Shown piece by piece: positions 1-9,358 of a DNA stretch of 64,000 nt. Source of the DNA: CAVZCK01 sp963798805 (lineage in GTDB: Bacteria > Pseudomonadota > Alphaproteobacteria > Rhizobiales > Rhodomicrobiaceae); assembly GCA_963798805.1 (NCBI GenBank), contig CAWCVC010000005.1, positions 124,001 through 188,000 on the forward strand, written 5' to 3'. The notes under the pieces are model-generated. The model searched no databases, was not told where the DNA came from, and saw nothing but the letters and a program-made list of their open reading frames with translations. Each line of letters starts with the position of its first letter. Positions within the stretch are counted from its first letter, which is position 1. The position numbers and the translations under genes were made by a program.

Positions 1-2
1 TG

Positions 3-452
3 CGCGATTTCCATTCGCCCAATCTGATCTGGCGCCCGGAGCGCGAGGGCCTTGCCCGCCTTGGCATTATCGACTTCCAGGATGCCTTGCGCGGCCACCC
101 CGCCTATGATCTCGTCTCGCTGCTGCAGGATGCCCGGCTCGACCTGCCCGACGGCCTGGAAGCCGAATTGCTTTCCTATTATTGCGAGAGCGCCGAGAAG
201 TCCGGCCCCGCCTTCGACCGGGCCGCCTTCCTGCGCGCCTATCGTCTCTTCGGTGCCCAGCGCAACACCAAGATCCTCGGCATTTTCACCCGCCTCGCCC
301 GACGCGACGGCAAGCGCGTCTATCTACAGCATATGCCACGCATCGCGCGCTATCTGGCGGGGAATCTGGCAGACTCTTCCCTTGTCAAACTCAAATCGTG
401 GTATGAGCGGGAAGTGCCCGGTGACCTGACGGGGGTCGCGGCACAACTCTAG
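3..452 (+). CDS. amgK: AmgK-like N-acetylmuramate/N-acetylglucosamine anomeric kinase, 3' part
   Basis: This is the C-terminal 149 residues of an aminoglycoside-phosphotransferase-fold sugar kinase; the start lies before the window. The visible part opens with the catalytic-loop segment RDFHSPNLIW (HxDxxxxN-type Brenner motif), followed by the Mg-binding IDFQDA motif and the GHPAYDLVSL segment typical of AmgK. AmgK phosphorylates MurNAc or GlcNAc at C1 in the cytoplasm during cell-wall recycling. The next gene is the matching nucleotidyltransferase murU, which together give UDP-MurNAc and bypass de novo synthesis. The stop codon TAG at 450-452 overlaps the first bases of a palindromic repeat. 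Family call is firm; substrate is inferred from the murU neighbour. Confidence 0.85.
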   Translation, partial: RDFHSPNLIWRPEREGLARLGIIDFQDALRGHPAYDLVSLLQDARLDLPDGLEAELLSYYCESAEKSGPAFDRAAFLRAYRLFGAQRNTKILGIFTRLARRDGKRVYLQHMPRIARYLAGNLADSSLVKLKSWYEREVPGDLTGVAAQL

Positions 453-500
453 AGCGGATGAAAGAAAGCGGAACCGGTTTTCCGCTCGCATCCCGCTCTA
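450..500. repeat. TA-flanked palindromic repeat, copy 1
   Basis: An imperfect palindrome with outer arms TAGAGCGG / CGCTCTA and an inner core containing AACCGGTT. It matches the element at 61749-61799 almost base for base apart from a few changes near the left arm, and the degenerate copies at 9059-9127 and 56010-56050. Its left edge provides the amgK stop codon. Confidence 0.85.
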
Positions 501-541
501 AACAGGTGAAACAGACCACTAAACGGGTGAAATAGACCACT
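500..541. repeat. Two tandem 21-bp units between amgK and murU
   Basis: Two consecutive 21-bp units, 500-520 and 521-541, each of the form AAAC(A/G)GGTGAAA(C/T)AGACCACT, differ at two positions. They sit directly between the palindromic repeat and the ribosome-binding region of murU. No function is evident; they could be a replication-slippage duplication or a paired binding site. Confidence 0.75.
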
Positions 542-553
542 GGGGAAGGTGAC

Positions 554-1282
554 ATGTCCGGCGAACATGCAACCCGCGCCCTTGTGCTCGCCGCCAGTTT
601 CGGCGAGCGCATGCGGCCGCTGACCGACAGGCTGCCCAAGCCGCTTATCCGGCTGGGCGATCGGCCTTTGCTTGACCACGTTCTCGACCGGCTCGCCGAG
701 GCGGGCGTCACCGACGCGGTCGTCAATGTCCACTACCTCGCCGACCAGATCGAGATGCATCTGCGTCCGCGCAAGACGCCGCGTATCACCATCTCGGATG
801 AGCGTGGCGCCCTGCTCGACACCGGCGGCGCAGTGAAGAAAGCGCTTCCCCTCCTGGGGCAGGCCGGCTTCTTCGTCCACAACTCCAACTCGGTCTGGAT
901 AGAGAGCGGGGGCTCGACGCTCTCGCGGATGATCGAGGCCTGGCGGCCGGAGGTGATGGACAGCCTGCTCCTCCTCGCGCCTGTCGCCTCGAGCCTCGGC
1001 TATCCCGGCCGGGGCGATTTCAGCCTCTCCGAAACCGGCGAGGTGCGCCGCCGCGGGCGCGACGAAACCGTGCCCTTTGTCTTTGCGGGTGTGTCGATCA
1101 ATCACCCGCGCCTCTTCGCGAACTGTCCTGACGGTCCGTTTTCGATCAACCGGGTCTGGGACGAGGTGCTGTCGAAAGGCCGCCTCGCCACCATAGTCCA
1201 CGATGGGACCTGGATGCATATCGGGACGCCGTCGGCGCTTCAGGACGCGGAGAGGTGCTTGAATGGACTCCACGCAGCCTGA
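554..1282 (+). CDS. murU: N-acetylmuramate-1-phosphate uridylyltransferase MurU
   Basis: A 242-residue sugar-phosphate nucleotidyltransferase. The N-terminal signature reads LVLAASFGERMRPLTDRLPK, where the usual GxGTRMxPLT loop has become SFGERMRPLT, and is followed by the PLI/RPLLDH substrate segment. MurU converts MurNAc-1-phosphate plus UTP to UDP-MurNAc in the cytoplasm. The upstream amgK fragment supplies its substrate, so the pair forms the anabolic recycling route known from Pseudomonas and many alphaproteobacteria. The ATG at 554 follows a purine-rich GGGAAGGTG. The 3' end overlaps addB by 20 bp, so the two are probably translationally coupled. Confidence 0.88.
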   Translation: MSGEHATRALVLAASFGERMRPLTDRLPKPLIRLGDRPLLDHVLDRLAEAGVTDAVVNVHYLADQIEMHLRPRKTPRITISDERGALLDTGGAVKKALPLLGQAGFFVHNSNSVWIESGGSTLSRMIEAWRPEVMDSLLLLAPVASSLGYPGRGDFSLSETGEVRRRGRDETVPFVFAGVSINHPRLFANCPDGPFSINRVWDEVLSKGRLATIVHDGTWMHIGTPSALQDAERCLNGLHAA

Positions 1283-4200
1283 CCTGTTTCTGGTCGGCAG
1301 CGGGAGCGGCACACATCGTCATCTGTTCACCATCCCGCCTTGCGCGCCCTTTCTGGACACGCTCGTACGCGCCGTCCTCGGCGGAGATTTGCCGCGCGCC
1401 GGAGGCCGGGCGCCCGGCCCGTTCGAGCTTGCCGCTTATCAGATCTATCTGCCGAACCGCGCCGCCTGCCGCGCGCTCGCCGATGCGTTTCTGCGCGCCT
1501 CGGAAAGCCGCGCCACGCTCTTGCCGCGCATCCGCCCGCTCGGCACCGCCGAGGAGGACACGCTGCTGCTCATCCATGCGGATGGGGAGGATGACGGTCT
1601 CGACAGGCCGGGCCTGCCGGTTGCCCCGGCGATCGGCGCGCTCGACCGGCGGCTGGCGCTGATCGGGCTGGTGCTCGCCTGGGCCAGGAAGCTGCGCCAG
1701 GGGCGGATCGCCGGCGACACCGGGCTGCGCATCCCCGACACGCCGGCCGCCGCCTCCGAACTCGCGCTCGAGCTGATGCGGCTGATGGACGAGGCCGAGA
1801 CCGAGGGCGTCGATCTGCGCCGCCTGCGCGATTTGGTGCCGGAGCGCTTCGCCGGACATGAGCAGCTTTCGCTCAGCTTTCTTGGCATCGTCATGGACGT
1901 CTGGCCGGCGCATCTCGCCGAGCAAGGGCTGCTCAATCCCGTCGATCGGCGCAACCGGCTGATGGCGCTCGAGGCCGAGCGCCTGCGGCAGACGCGCCCC
2001 GAGACACCGGTGATCGTGGCGGGCTCGACCGGCAGCATTCCGGCAACGGCCGAGCTGATGAAGGTGATCTTCGGCCTGCCGAACGGCGCTGTTGTGCTGC
2101 CCGGGCTCGATCTGACGTTGGATGAGGCGAGCTGGGAGGCTCTGGCCGACCATCCGGAACATCCGCAGGCCGGGCTGGATCAGCTTCTAAAACTTCTCGG
2201 AGCCGCGCGGAGCGATGCCGCGCCGGTTAAAGGTAGCGAGCCGGGCGAGGCCGAAGCCTTGCGGCTCGAGCTGGTCAGCGAGGCGCTGCGTCCGGCGGCG
2301 ACGTTGGGCGCGTGGCCTGCCTTTATGGCGCGCGCTCCGGCGGACGCGTCGAGGCGCTGCCTGGAGCGGGTATCGCTCGTCACCGCGCCGACCGAGCAGG
2401 AGGAAGCCGCCGCCATCGCGCTCATCCTGCGCGAGGTGATGGAGACGCCCGGCAAGACCGCCAATCTTGTCACGCCGGAGCGCACGCTGGCGCGCCGCGT
2501 CGCGGCCGAGCTTGGCCGCTGGGGCATCCGGCTCGATACCGGCGCCGGAGAAGATTTGCGCGCAATGCCCGCCGGGATCTTCTACGACCTGATCGCTGAG
2601 ACGGCGGCCACTGGATCGCAGATCGCGCTGCTGGCGCTGCTGAAACATCCGCTCACTCGCCTCCGCCTCGCAGAAAGCGCGGCGCAGGAGGCTGCCAGGT
2701 TCGTCGAGATGGCGGCCATGCGGCAGGCATGGTGCGGCGACGGGCTCGACGCGCTTGCGAGGAGCCTCGACCGGGCGAAGAAAACGAGGCCGCGTCACCC
2801 CGCCCTCGACCGGCTGACGGAAGAGGATTGGGAGGCGGCGCAGGATCTCGTCAAACGCGCCCGCAATGCGCTTGCGCAGCTGATGCACCTTACCCGCCGG
2901 CGGGCCGTACCGCTCTCGGCTATTGCCGCTGCGCACGCCGAGTGCGCCGCCGCCTTCACCGCCGACGGGACCGGCGCAAGCCCTGCCCTTCGGCACAGCC
3001 CCGACGGTGAGGCGATCTCCGCCTTCATGACCGCGCTGGCCGGCGAGGCTGCGAGCCTGCCCGTCGCACTCGCCGACTATCCGGCGATGTTCCGCAGCCT
3101 CATCCGGCACGAGACCATCCGCCCGGCCCGCGCCGCCCATCCGCGCCTGCAGATCCTGAGCGCCATGGAAGCGCGGCTGACCTCGGCCGATCTCGTCATC
3201 GTCGCCGGGCTGAACGACGGCACCTGGCCGGAGGCCGCCGATCCCGGTCCCTGGCTCAACCGCGCCATGCGCGAGGCGCTCGGCCTGTCGCCGCCGGAGC
3301 GGCGGACGCGGCTCGCCGCCCACGATGTCTGGCAGATGCTCGGCGCGCGGCAAGTCGTGCTTACCCGCGCGCTGAAATCGGAAGGCGCGCCGACCGTGCC
3401 GAGCCGCTGGCTGATGCGGATCGAGGCGCTGCTCGGCGGCATGGGGCTCGGCGATGCGCTGACGCCGAAACGGCCCTGGCTGCATTGGGCGGCCTCGCGC
3501 AATCACGCGGCGCCCGGCGCACCGGCCAAAGCGCCCGCCCCCTGCCCTCCGCTCGATGCCCGCCCGCGCAGCCTCAGCGTTTCCGACATCGAGACGCTGA
3601 TCGCCAATCCTTATGCGATCTACGCCAAGCGCATTCTCGGCCTGGCGCCGCTCGAAGCCCTCGGCGTCGAGCCAGGCGGGGCTGAGCGCGGCCAGATCAT
3701 CCACGACATCCTGCACCGCTTCGCCCGGCGCTTCCCGGAGGCAATGCCTGAGGATTGTGCCGGCGAGCTCATGGCCATTTTCGACGAACGCGCCGCGCTT
3801 TACGGCGAAAGCGCGCGCGTTAGCGCCTTCTGGCGGCCGCGTCTCGAACGCTTCGCCGCCTGGTTTGCCGAGACCGAGGCCTGGCGGCGCGGCGCGGCCC
3901 AAGTGTTCAGCGAACTTCGCGGCGAATTCACCTTCGAAGCACCGGAAGGCCCGTTCTCCTTGCGCGCCCGCGCCGACCGCATCGATCTCGCGCCCGGTGG
4001 CGGCCTCGCCATCTACGACTATAAGAGCGGCTCCATGCCGGGCGAAGCCGCCGTCGCCAGCTTCAAGGCGCCGCAACTGCCGCTCGAAGCGCTGATCGCC
4101 GTGAAAGGCCGGTTCGAGGGCCTGGCAAGCCGGGAGGTCGTCAAGCTTGCCTATATTTCGGCAAAAGGCGGCAATCCGCCCGGCGTCGAGCAGAGGCTGA

Positions 4201-4397
4201 AGGCGCCCGTCGAAGCGCTCATCAAAGGCGCCGAGGACGGCTTGCGGGCGTTGATCGGCCGCTTCGATCTCCCCGCCACCGCCTATGCCGCCATGCGCCG
4301 CGCCGCCTTTTCCGAGCGCTACCGCTATGACGACTACGCGCATCTGGCTCGGGTCGCCGAATGGAGCGGCGGCGAAGGCGAGGAAGGCGAGCCATGA
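1263..4397 (+). CDS. addB: Double-strand break repair protein AddB
   Basis: A 1044-residue protein of the alphaproteobacterial AddB type. It is the non-motor helicase-like and nuclease subunit of AddAB, which resects DNA double-strand ends and loads RecA. The C-terminus carries a PD-(D/E)XK nuclease domain: the acidic residue in RADRID near residue 904 and the IYDYKSG motif near residue 917. The central part contains helicase-like landmarks such as VIVAGLNDGTWPEAADPGPW. It starts inside the end of murU and its own stop overlaps the addA start (ATGA at 4394-4397), as expected for an operon. No lesion was seen in this gene, unlike its partner. Confidence 0.93.
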   Translation: MDSTQPDLFLVGSGSGTHRHLFTIPPCAPFLDTLVRAVLGGDLPRAGGRAPGPFELAAYQIYLPNRAACRALADAFLRASESRATLLPRIRPLGTAEEDTLLLIHADGEDDGLDRPGLPVAPAIGALDRRLALIGLVLAWARKLRQGRIAGDTGLRIPDTPAAASELALELMRLMDEAETEGVDLRRLRDLVPERFAGHEQLSLSFLGIVMDVWPAHLAEQGLLNPVDRRNRLMALEAERLRQTRPETPVIVAGSTGSIPATAELMKVIFGLPNGAVVLPGLDLTLDEASWEALADHPEHPQAGLDQLLKLLGAARSDAAPVKGSEPGEAEALRLELVSEALRPAATLGAWPAFMARAPADASRRCLERVSLVTAPTEQEEAAAIALILREVMETPGKTANLVTPERTLARRVAAELGRWGIRLDTGAGEDLRAMPAGIFYDLIAETAATGSQIALLALLKHPLTRLRLAESAAQEAARFVEMAAMRQAWCGDGLDALARSLDRAKKTRPRHPALDRLTEEDWEAAQDLVKRARNALAQLMHLTRRRAVPLSAIAAAHAECAAAFTADGTGASPALRHSPDGEAISAFMTALAGEAASLPVALADYPAMFRSLIRHETIRPARAAHPRLQILSAMEARLTSADLVIVAGLNDGTWPEAADPGPWLNRAMREALGLSPPERRTRLAAHDVWQMLGARQVVLTRALKSEGAPTVPSRWLMRIEALLGGMGLGDALTPKRPWLHWAASRNHAAPGAPAKAPAPCPPLDARPRSLSVSDIETLIANPYAIYAKRILGLAPLEALGVEPGGAERGQIIHDILHRFARRFPEAMPEDCAGELMAIFDERAALYGESARVSAFWRPRLERFAAWFAETEAWRRGAAQVFSELRGEFTFEAPEGPFSLRARADRIDLAPGGGLAIYDYKSGSMPGEAAVASFKAPQLPLEALIAVKGRFEGLASREVVKLAYISAKGGNPPGVEQRLKAPVEALIKGAEDGLRALIGRFDLPATAYAAMRRAAFSERYRYDDYAHLARVAEWSGGEGEEGEP

Positions 4398-7300
4398 GCG
4401 CCGCTGTGCTCGGCTTTCCGGCCAAGGATCTCGCTGCCATCCGCGAGGAGGCGAAGCGCCAGCAGAGCCTTGCCGCCGACCCGGCTTCCTCCGCCTGGGT
4501 ATCGGCCAATGCCGGGACCGGCAAGACCTATGTGCTGGTGCTGCGCGTGTTGAAGCTGCTGCTCGCCGGCGCGCCGATCGACAGCATTCTCTGCCTCACC
4601 TTCACCAAGGCCGCCGCCGCCGAGATGTCGAACCGGCTGATCACACGGCTAGGGCGCTGGGCGGCGCTGCCGGAGGATTCTCTGCGCGGCGAGCTGGTCG
4701 AGGCGCTCGGGCGGGCTCCGTCGCCGGATGAGCTTGGCTTCGCCCGCTGCCTGTTCGCCACGGTGCTCGATGCGCCGGGCGGGCTGAAGATCATGACCAT
4801 CCACGCCTTCTGCGACCGGGTGCTGCGCCGCTTCCCGCTCGAAGCGGGCGTGCCGCCGAGCTTCACCATTCTCACCGAGGAGGAGCAGCACGCGCTGCTG
4901 CGCGAGGCGGCGGACGCGGTTCTGGATGAGGCGGCGAAGGACACTGAGGCTCCCCTCGGACAAGCACTGACGACCGTCGTTGCCCATGCAGGCGAGGACC
5001 AGTTCCAGGATCTGCTGACGGAGATGACACGCCGCCAGCGCGATCTGACCATGCTGATGCGGGCGCAGGACGGCGGCGATCCGTTCGAAGGCATCATGGC
5101 TTCGCTTCGCAGAACGCTCGCCGTTGGGCGGGACGACACGGCTGAGACGCTGCTCGCAGCGCAGGCGGCGACCGCGCCGGACACGCTGATCGCGCGCGCC
5201 GTGGCGATGCTGCGCGAGGGCAAGTCCACCGACAACACGCTTGCCGATGCGCTCACAGCGGCGGCGAAAAAGCCGGACGGCGCCCGCGTCGAATGCCCTC
5301 ACGAAAGCCTTTCTCACGGAAAAAAAAGAGCCCCGAGCGGACCGAGGATTCATTACCAAGGCGCTACGCGAGGCCAATCCGGGCCTTACCGACGAGCTCT
5401 GCCGCGCGCGCGACGATTTCGCCGCGCTGGAGGTCCGGCGCCGCGCGCTGCAGGTCGTCCTGGCGACCACCGCCCTCCTCCGTCTCGCCGATGCGATCAT
5501 CCAACGTTATGAGGAGGAAAAAACCGAGCGCACCGCCATCGATTTCGACGGGCTGATCGCGCGCACCGCGGCGCTGTTCCAACGCTCGGACGCCGCCGCC
5601 TGGGTACTGTTCCGGCTCGACGCCAGAATCGATCACATCCTTGTCGATGAGGCGCAGGATACGAGCCCCGCGCAATGGGCGCTGATCCAGGCGCTCACGG
5701 CCGAGTTCTTCGCCGGCGAAGGCGTCGAGGACCGCGAGCGGACGCTGTTCGCCGTCGGCGACGAGAAGCAGTCGATCTACGGCTTTCAAGGCGCCGATCC
5801 GCGCCAGTTCGCCGAGGCGGGTCGGGGCTATTCGGCCCGGGCCCGCGCGGCGCAGCAGGCCTGGATCGAAGCGCCGCTTGCCCTCTCCTTCCGCAGCACC
5901 AGCATGGTTCTCGAAGCGGTAGACCTGGTCTTCGCCGATCGCGAGCGCACCAGCGGCCTCACCGCCGAAGCGAAGCCCGTCCGTCATTTCGCCCATCGCC
6001 AGGGCGAGGCCGGTCTCGTCGAGATCTGGCCGGTGATCAAGGCCGAGCAGCGCGATGCCGCCCCAGCCTGGGAGCCGTTCGGCGAAAGCGCGGGCGCGGC
6101 GCCGCCCGCCGTGATGCTGGCCAACCGGATCGCGCGGCAGATCCGGCATTGGCTCGACAGCGGCGAGACGCTCACCTCGCAGGGCCGGCCGATCCGCCCC
6201 GCCGACATTCTCATCCTGGTGCGCAAGCGCGCACCCTTCGCCGCGCCGATGGTGCGCGCGCTGAAGAGCCTTGGCATTCCCGTCGCAGGCGCCGACCGCA
6301 TGAGACTGACCGCGCAGCTTGCGGTGATGGACCTGATGGCGCTCGGCGACTGCCTGCTGCTGCCGGAGGACGATCTGACCCTCGCGGCGCTGCTGAAGAG
6401 CCCGATCTTCAGCCTCGACGATGACGATCTCTTCAGCCATCGGCCACGGCCGCGACGGCTCGCTCTGGGACGCGCTCATCGCGAAAGCGCCCGAGAATGA
6501 GACTTACGAAAGCGCGGCGCGGCATTTGCAGGACTGGCGCGGTGCGGCGGCACGGGAGAAGCCATTCGATTTCTACATGGCGCGGCTGGAGGGCGACGGC
6601 CTGCGCGAGCAAAATGCTTGCGCGTCTCGGGCCTGACGCCGCCGACCCGATCGACGAATTTCTCAACCTCGCCCTCGCCTTCGAAATGGTCGAGACGCCG
6701 ACCCTGCAAGGCTTCCTGCACTGGCTGCGCATCTCCGACGCGGAGATCAAGCGCGACATGGAGGGCGAGCGCGACGAGGTCCGCGTCATGACCGTGCATG
6801 GCTCCAAGGGGCTGGAGGCGAATATCGTTTTTCTCGCCGACACCTGCGCGGTGCAGACCGCCTCGCGGCGCATGATCGGCGAGCTTCCGCCCCCGCTTGG
6901 CGCACGTCCCGGCACGCCGTCCCTGCCGGTGTGGCTGCTGCCAGGCGCCACCAAGCTCGTTCCGGCGATCCGCGAGGCCTGCGATGCGGCGGACGAGGCC
7001 GAGCGCGAGGAATATCAGCGCCTGCTCTATGTGGCGATGACCCGCGCGCGCGACCGCCTCTATGTCGCCGGCTTCGAGGGCAAGAACGCCCGCAATAAGA
7101 GCTGCTGGTACGATCTCGTCTGCGCCGGTCTCGAAGGCCAGCTCGGCGAGGTCGAGGACGGTCTCGGCAACCGCGTGCTGCGCGTCGAATGCGATCAGAC
7201 CGTGACGATGCGGGAGGTTGAGAGCGCGACCGCAGATGACAGTGCCGCACCGCTCCCCGCATGGAGTTCGCTGCCGGCTCCCGGTGCCGAGTGCCCGGTC

Positions 7301-7930
7301 TTCATCAATCCCTCCCGCCTCGCCATTCCCGAGCCGGCCGTGCATGTCCCCGCAGGCGCCCTGCCCCGCTCGCGTGAGCTGGCGCTGGAGCGCGGGCGGC
7401 TGGTGCACAGGCTGCTCGAGCAGCTTCCGCAACTGAAGCCGGACCGCTGGACAAAAAGCGCCGGCGCCTTCCTCAAGGCGGAGGCGAAGGGCTGGCGCGC
7501 GGCCGAACGCGACGCTCTGCTAGCCGAGATCCTGCGTATTCTTACCGATGCCGAATTCGGCGCACTGTTCGGCCCCGCGAGCCGCGCCGAAGTGCCGCTC
7601 GCCGCCGAGTTGCCGTCGCTAAAGGAAGGCGCGCTGCCAGTCGTCATTTCGGGGCAGGTCGACCGGCTCGTACTCTCCGATTCGGAGATCCTGATTCTCG
7701 ACTTCAAAAGCGGTCCCGGCTCACCCGAACGCCCCGAGGAAACGCCGGGCAGCTATCTCGCCCAACTTGCCGCCTACCGGCTGGCGCTCGCGCGGCTTTT
7801 CCCACAGAAAACCGTCCGCGCCGCTTTGTTGTGGACCGAGGCGCCGCGACTGGTGCCGATCGTGTCTACGCTGCTCGATCGGGGCGAATTGCTGCTATAC
7901 GAATCTGTGAGATCGCGGCACCTTGATTGA
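4394..7930 (+). pseudogene. addA: addA helicase-nuclease gene with three single-base insertions
   Basis: The reading frame of the UvrD-family AddA subunit is present over its whole length but changes frame three times. The Walker A motif ANAGTGKTYVL lies near residue 40. Later landmarks are the DEAQDTSPAQW Walker B region, the VGDEKQSIYGFQGAD motif, the MTVHGSKGLEA motif and a C-terminal nuclease ILDFKSG. The frame is restored each time by removing one base: a T at about 5294 (then RVEALTKAFL), an A at about 6435 (then LFAIGHGRDG) and a C at about 6610 (then LREKMLARLG). After these corrections the length is 1177 residues, normal for the family. Either a true pseudogene, which would leave AddB without its motor, or three assembly errors. 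Confidence 0.85.
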
Positions 7931-7996
7931 TGATAGGCTGACACCTAGCTGTAGTGCACGTTTAGCCCCCGGGGTACAAAAGAGGAGAATTTGCCC

Positions 7997-8332
7997 ATGG
8001 CGCCGACTGCCGTTTCCGATGACACCTTTGAAACCGAGGTGCTCAAAGCTTCCGGCCCGGTTGTGGTTGATTTCTGGGCGGAGTGGTGCGGCCCATGCCG
8101 GATGATTGCTCCCGCGCTAGAGGAAATCGCGTCCGAGCTGGCCGGGAAGGTCAAGATCGTGAAGATGAATGTGGATGAGAATCCGCGCATACCGGGCGAG
8201 TTCGGCATTCGCGGCATCCCGACCCTGCTGATGTTCAAGGACGGCCAGGTTGCCGCGCAGAAGGTCGGAGCGCAGCCCAAGGGCCAGCTCAAGGCCTGGA
8301 TCACCAAATCGGCAGCGGTGCAGGTCGCTTAA
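7997..8332 (+). CDS. trxA: Thioredoxin
   Basis: A 111-residue thioredoxin, the cytoplasmic dithiol donor for ribonucleotide reductase and other enzymes. The active site WCGPC gives cysteines 31 and 34 in the expected FWAEWCGPC context, and the cis-proline loop GIRGIPTLLMF is present. A TTG in the same frame at 7991 would extend it by two residues, but AGAGGAG at 7980-7986 is correctly spaced for the ATG at 7997. It lies just after addA and ends at a strong terminator, the order often seen in Rhizobiales. Confidence 0.96.
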   Translation: MAPTAVSDDTFETEVLKASGPVVVDFWAEWCGPCRMIAPALEEIASELAGKVKIVKMNVDENPRIPGEFGIRGIPTLLMFKDGQVAAQKVGAQPKGQLKAWITKSAAVQVA

Positions 8333-8362
8333 GGCGTCCGCCGCGCAACCACCGGAATTTGA

Positions 8363-8388
8363 AAAGGCTCCCGAGCGGAGCCTTTTTT
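8363..8388 (+). terminator. Rho-independent terminator after trxA
   Basis: A nine-base-pair stem (8363-8371 with 8377-8385) closes a CGAGC loop and runs into six T residues. It lies 30 bp after the trxA stop codon and separates trxA from the DUF3775 gene. Confidence 0.92.
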
Positions 8389-8525
8389 GATTCCCCGTAC
8401 GTGCGCCCATTCCGCGGCTCGTCATCATCAAGCCCGGCGCCGCGCCCGCCCGAGCTTCGCGGGGAACTACGCGTCGCCGATCTTGTTCCGCTCACTGTGG
8501 TTCATTCTGGAAGCGGAACAGACGC

Positions 8526-8936
8526 ATGGTGGAGCTCAATCTCAATCCTGATTATGTGAAGATGCTGACGCTCAAGATCGGTGCTCTGATGGGGAAGGAA
8601 GGCCTCGTCATGCCGGACCCGGGCTCCAATCCGACCGACGATCCGATGAGCGCGGAGCTGCAGGATCTGCCGGACGACCAATCGCGCCAGGAAGTCATCG
8701 CCGAGATCAAAGGGCTTAGCCGAGACGAGCAGGCCGAGCTTGTCGCGCTGATGTGGCTGGGACGCGAGGATACCGGGCCGGAGGAATGGGACAGTCTCGT
8801 CGAGCAGGCGAAGGAGCGCCGGGAGACGCCCACCTGGCATTATCTCCTCGACCACCCGCAGGTCGCGGAATACATCCTGAACGGGCTCGATTTGCTCGGC
8901 GAAGGTCCGGAGGTAAGCGGCGTCGAGGAAATTTGA
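8526..8936 (+). CDS. DUF3775 domain-containing protein
   Basis: A 136-residue acidic soluble protein resembling the DUF3775 family found in alphaproteobacteria; the function is unknown. Recognisable segments are LNPDYVKMLTLKIGALM at the N-terminus, the central LSRDEQAELVALMWLGR and the C-terminal PTWHYLLDHPQVAEYILNGL. There is no signal peptide or membrane segment. The ATG at 8526 follows GGAAGCGGAAC. It stands alone after the trxA terminator. The family assignment is from memory of the conserved segments. Confidence 0.75.
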   Translation: MVELNLNPDYVKMLTLKIGALMGKEGLVMPDPGSNPTDDPMSAELQDLPDDQSRQEVIAEIKGLSRDEQAELVALMWLGREDTGPEEWDSLVEQAKERRETPTWHYLLDHPQVAEYILNGLDLLGEGPEVSGVEEI

Positions 8937-8995
8937 ACCGGCGCACGCCGCCGCGAGGCGACGCACGCATTTTGGGGAAGCAGAGGGAATAGGCC

Positions 8996-9127
8996 AGATC
9001 ACGATGATTTTGGATTGAAACAATCCAAAATCATGGCCGTGATCGGTTCCGATTGGTCAGAGCGGGATGCGAGCGGAAGCTAATTCCGTCCCCGTCTATA
9101 CGGAGACATGCTTTTCCTCATCCCGCT
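8996..9127 (+). repeat. Composite double-palindrome element, copy A
   Basis: Two palindromes in fixed order. The first (8996-9032) starts AGATCACGATGATTTTGG and has an 11-bp arm that returns as CAATCCAAAAT. The second (9059-9127) starts AGAGCGGGATGCGAGCGG and ends TTTTCCTCATCCCGCT. The same two modules in the same order and spacing appear on the minus strand at 61749-61856. Here the second module carries about 25 extra bases, including a small hairpin (CCGTCTATACGG), in place of the AACCGGTT core. It ends exactly where the stop codon of the next minus-strand ORF begins. Confidence 0.85.
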
Positions 9128-9358
9128 TCAGGCGGCGTCGAGCATCAGGCCCGACGCCTCTCTCACTATGGTATAGCCCTGGCGCGATATCTCGTAGCGA
9201 TGCACCGGTTTCAGACTTTCGGTCTCGACATAGAAGCATCCATACCATGGTCCCATGAGCCGCACCTCGAAGGGGAGCGCCTCATAGTTTCCCGTCGGAA
9301 AGACGAGTGTCAGCGGCTCAAGGCCGTGCGTCTTGGTGGCTTCGTAGTGCTTGATCAT
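9128..9358 (-). CDS. Small hypothetical protein, 76 aa
   Basis: A 76-residue ORF beginning MIKHYEATKTHGLEPLTLVF, rich in aromatic residues (PWYGCFYVETESLKPVHRY). It looks like a genuine small soluble protein, not a shadow: no longer ORF overlaps it, and codon use is plausible. No domain is recognised. The possible ribosome-binding site AAGAGG lies only two bases before the ATG, closer than normal. Its stop codon abuts the composite repeat, which may have trimmed or replaced its original C-terminus. Confidence 0.5.
   Translation of the reverse strand: MIKHYEATKTHGLEPLTLVFPTGNYEALPFEVRLMGPWYGCFYVETESLKPVHRYEISRQGYTIVREASGLMLDAA

Noticed and set aside
2187..4343. Long minus-strand open frame of 718 codons opposite addB
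   Set aside because: High-GC shadow of addB; its translation is arginine- and glycine-rich without recognisable motifs.
5241..6500. Programmed +1 frameshifting in addA
   Set aside because: Three separate shifts without slippery or stop-codon context; insertion errors or decay are simpler.
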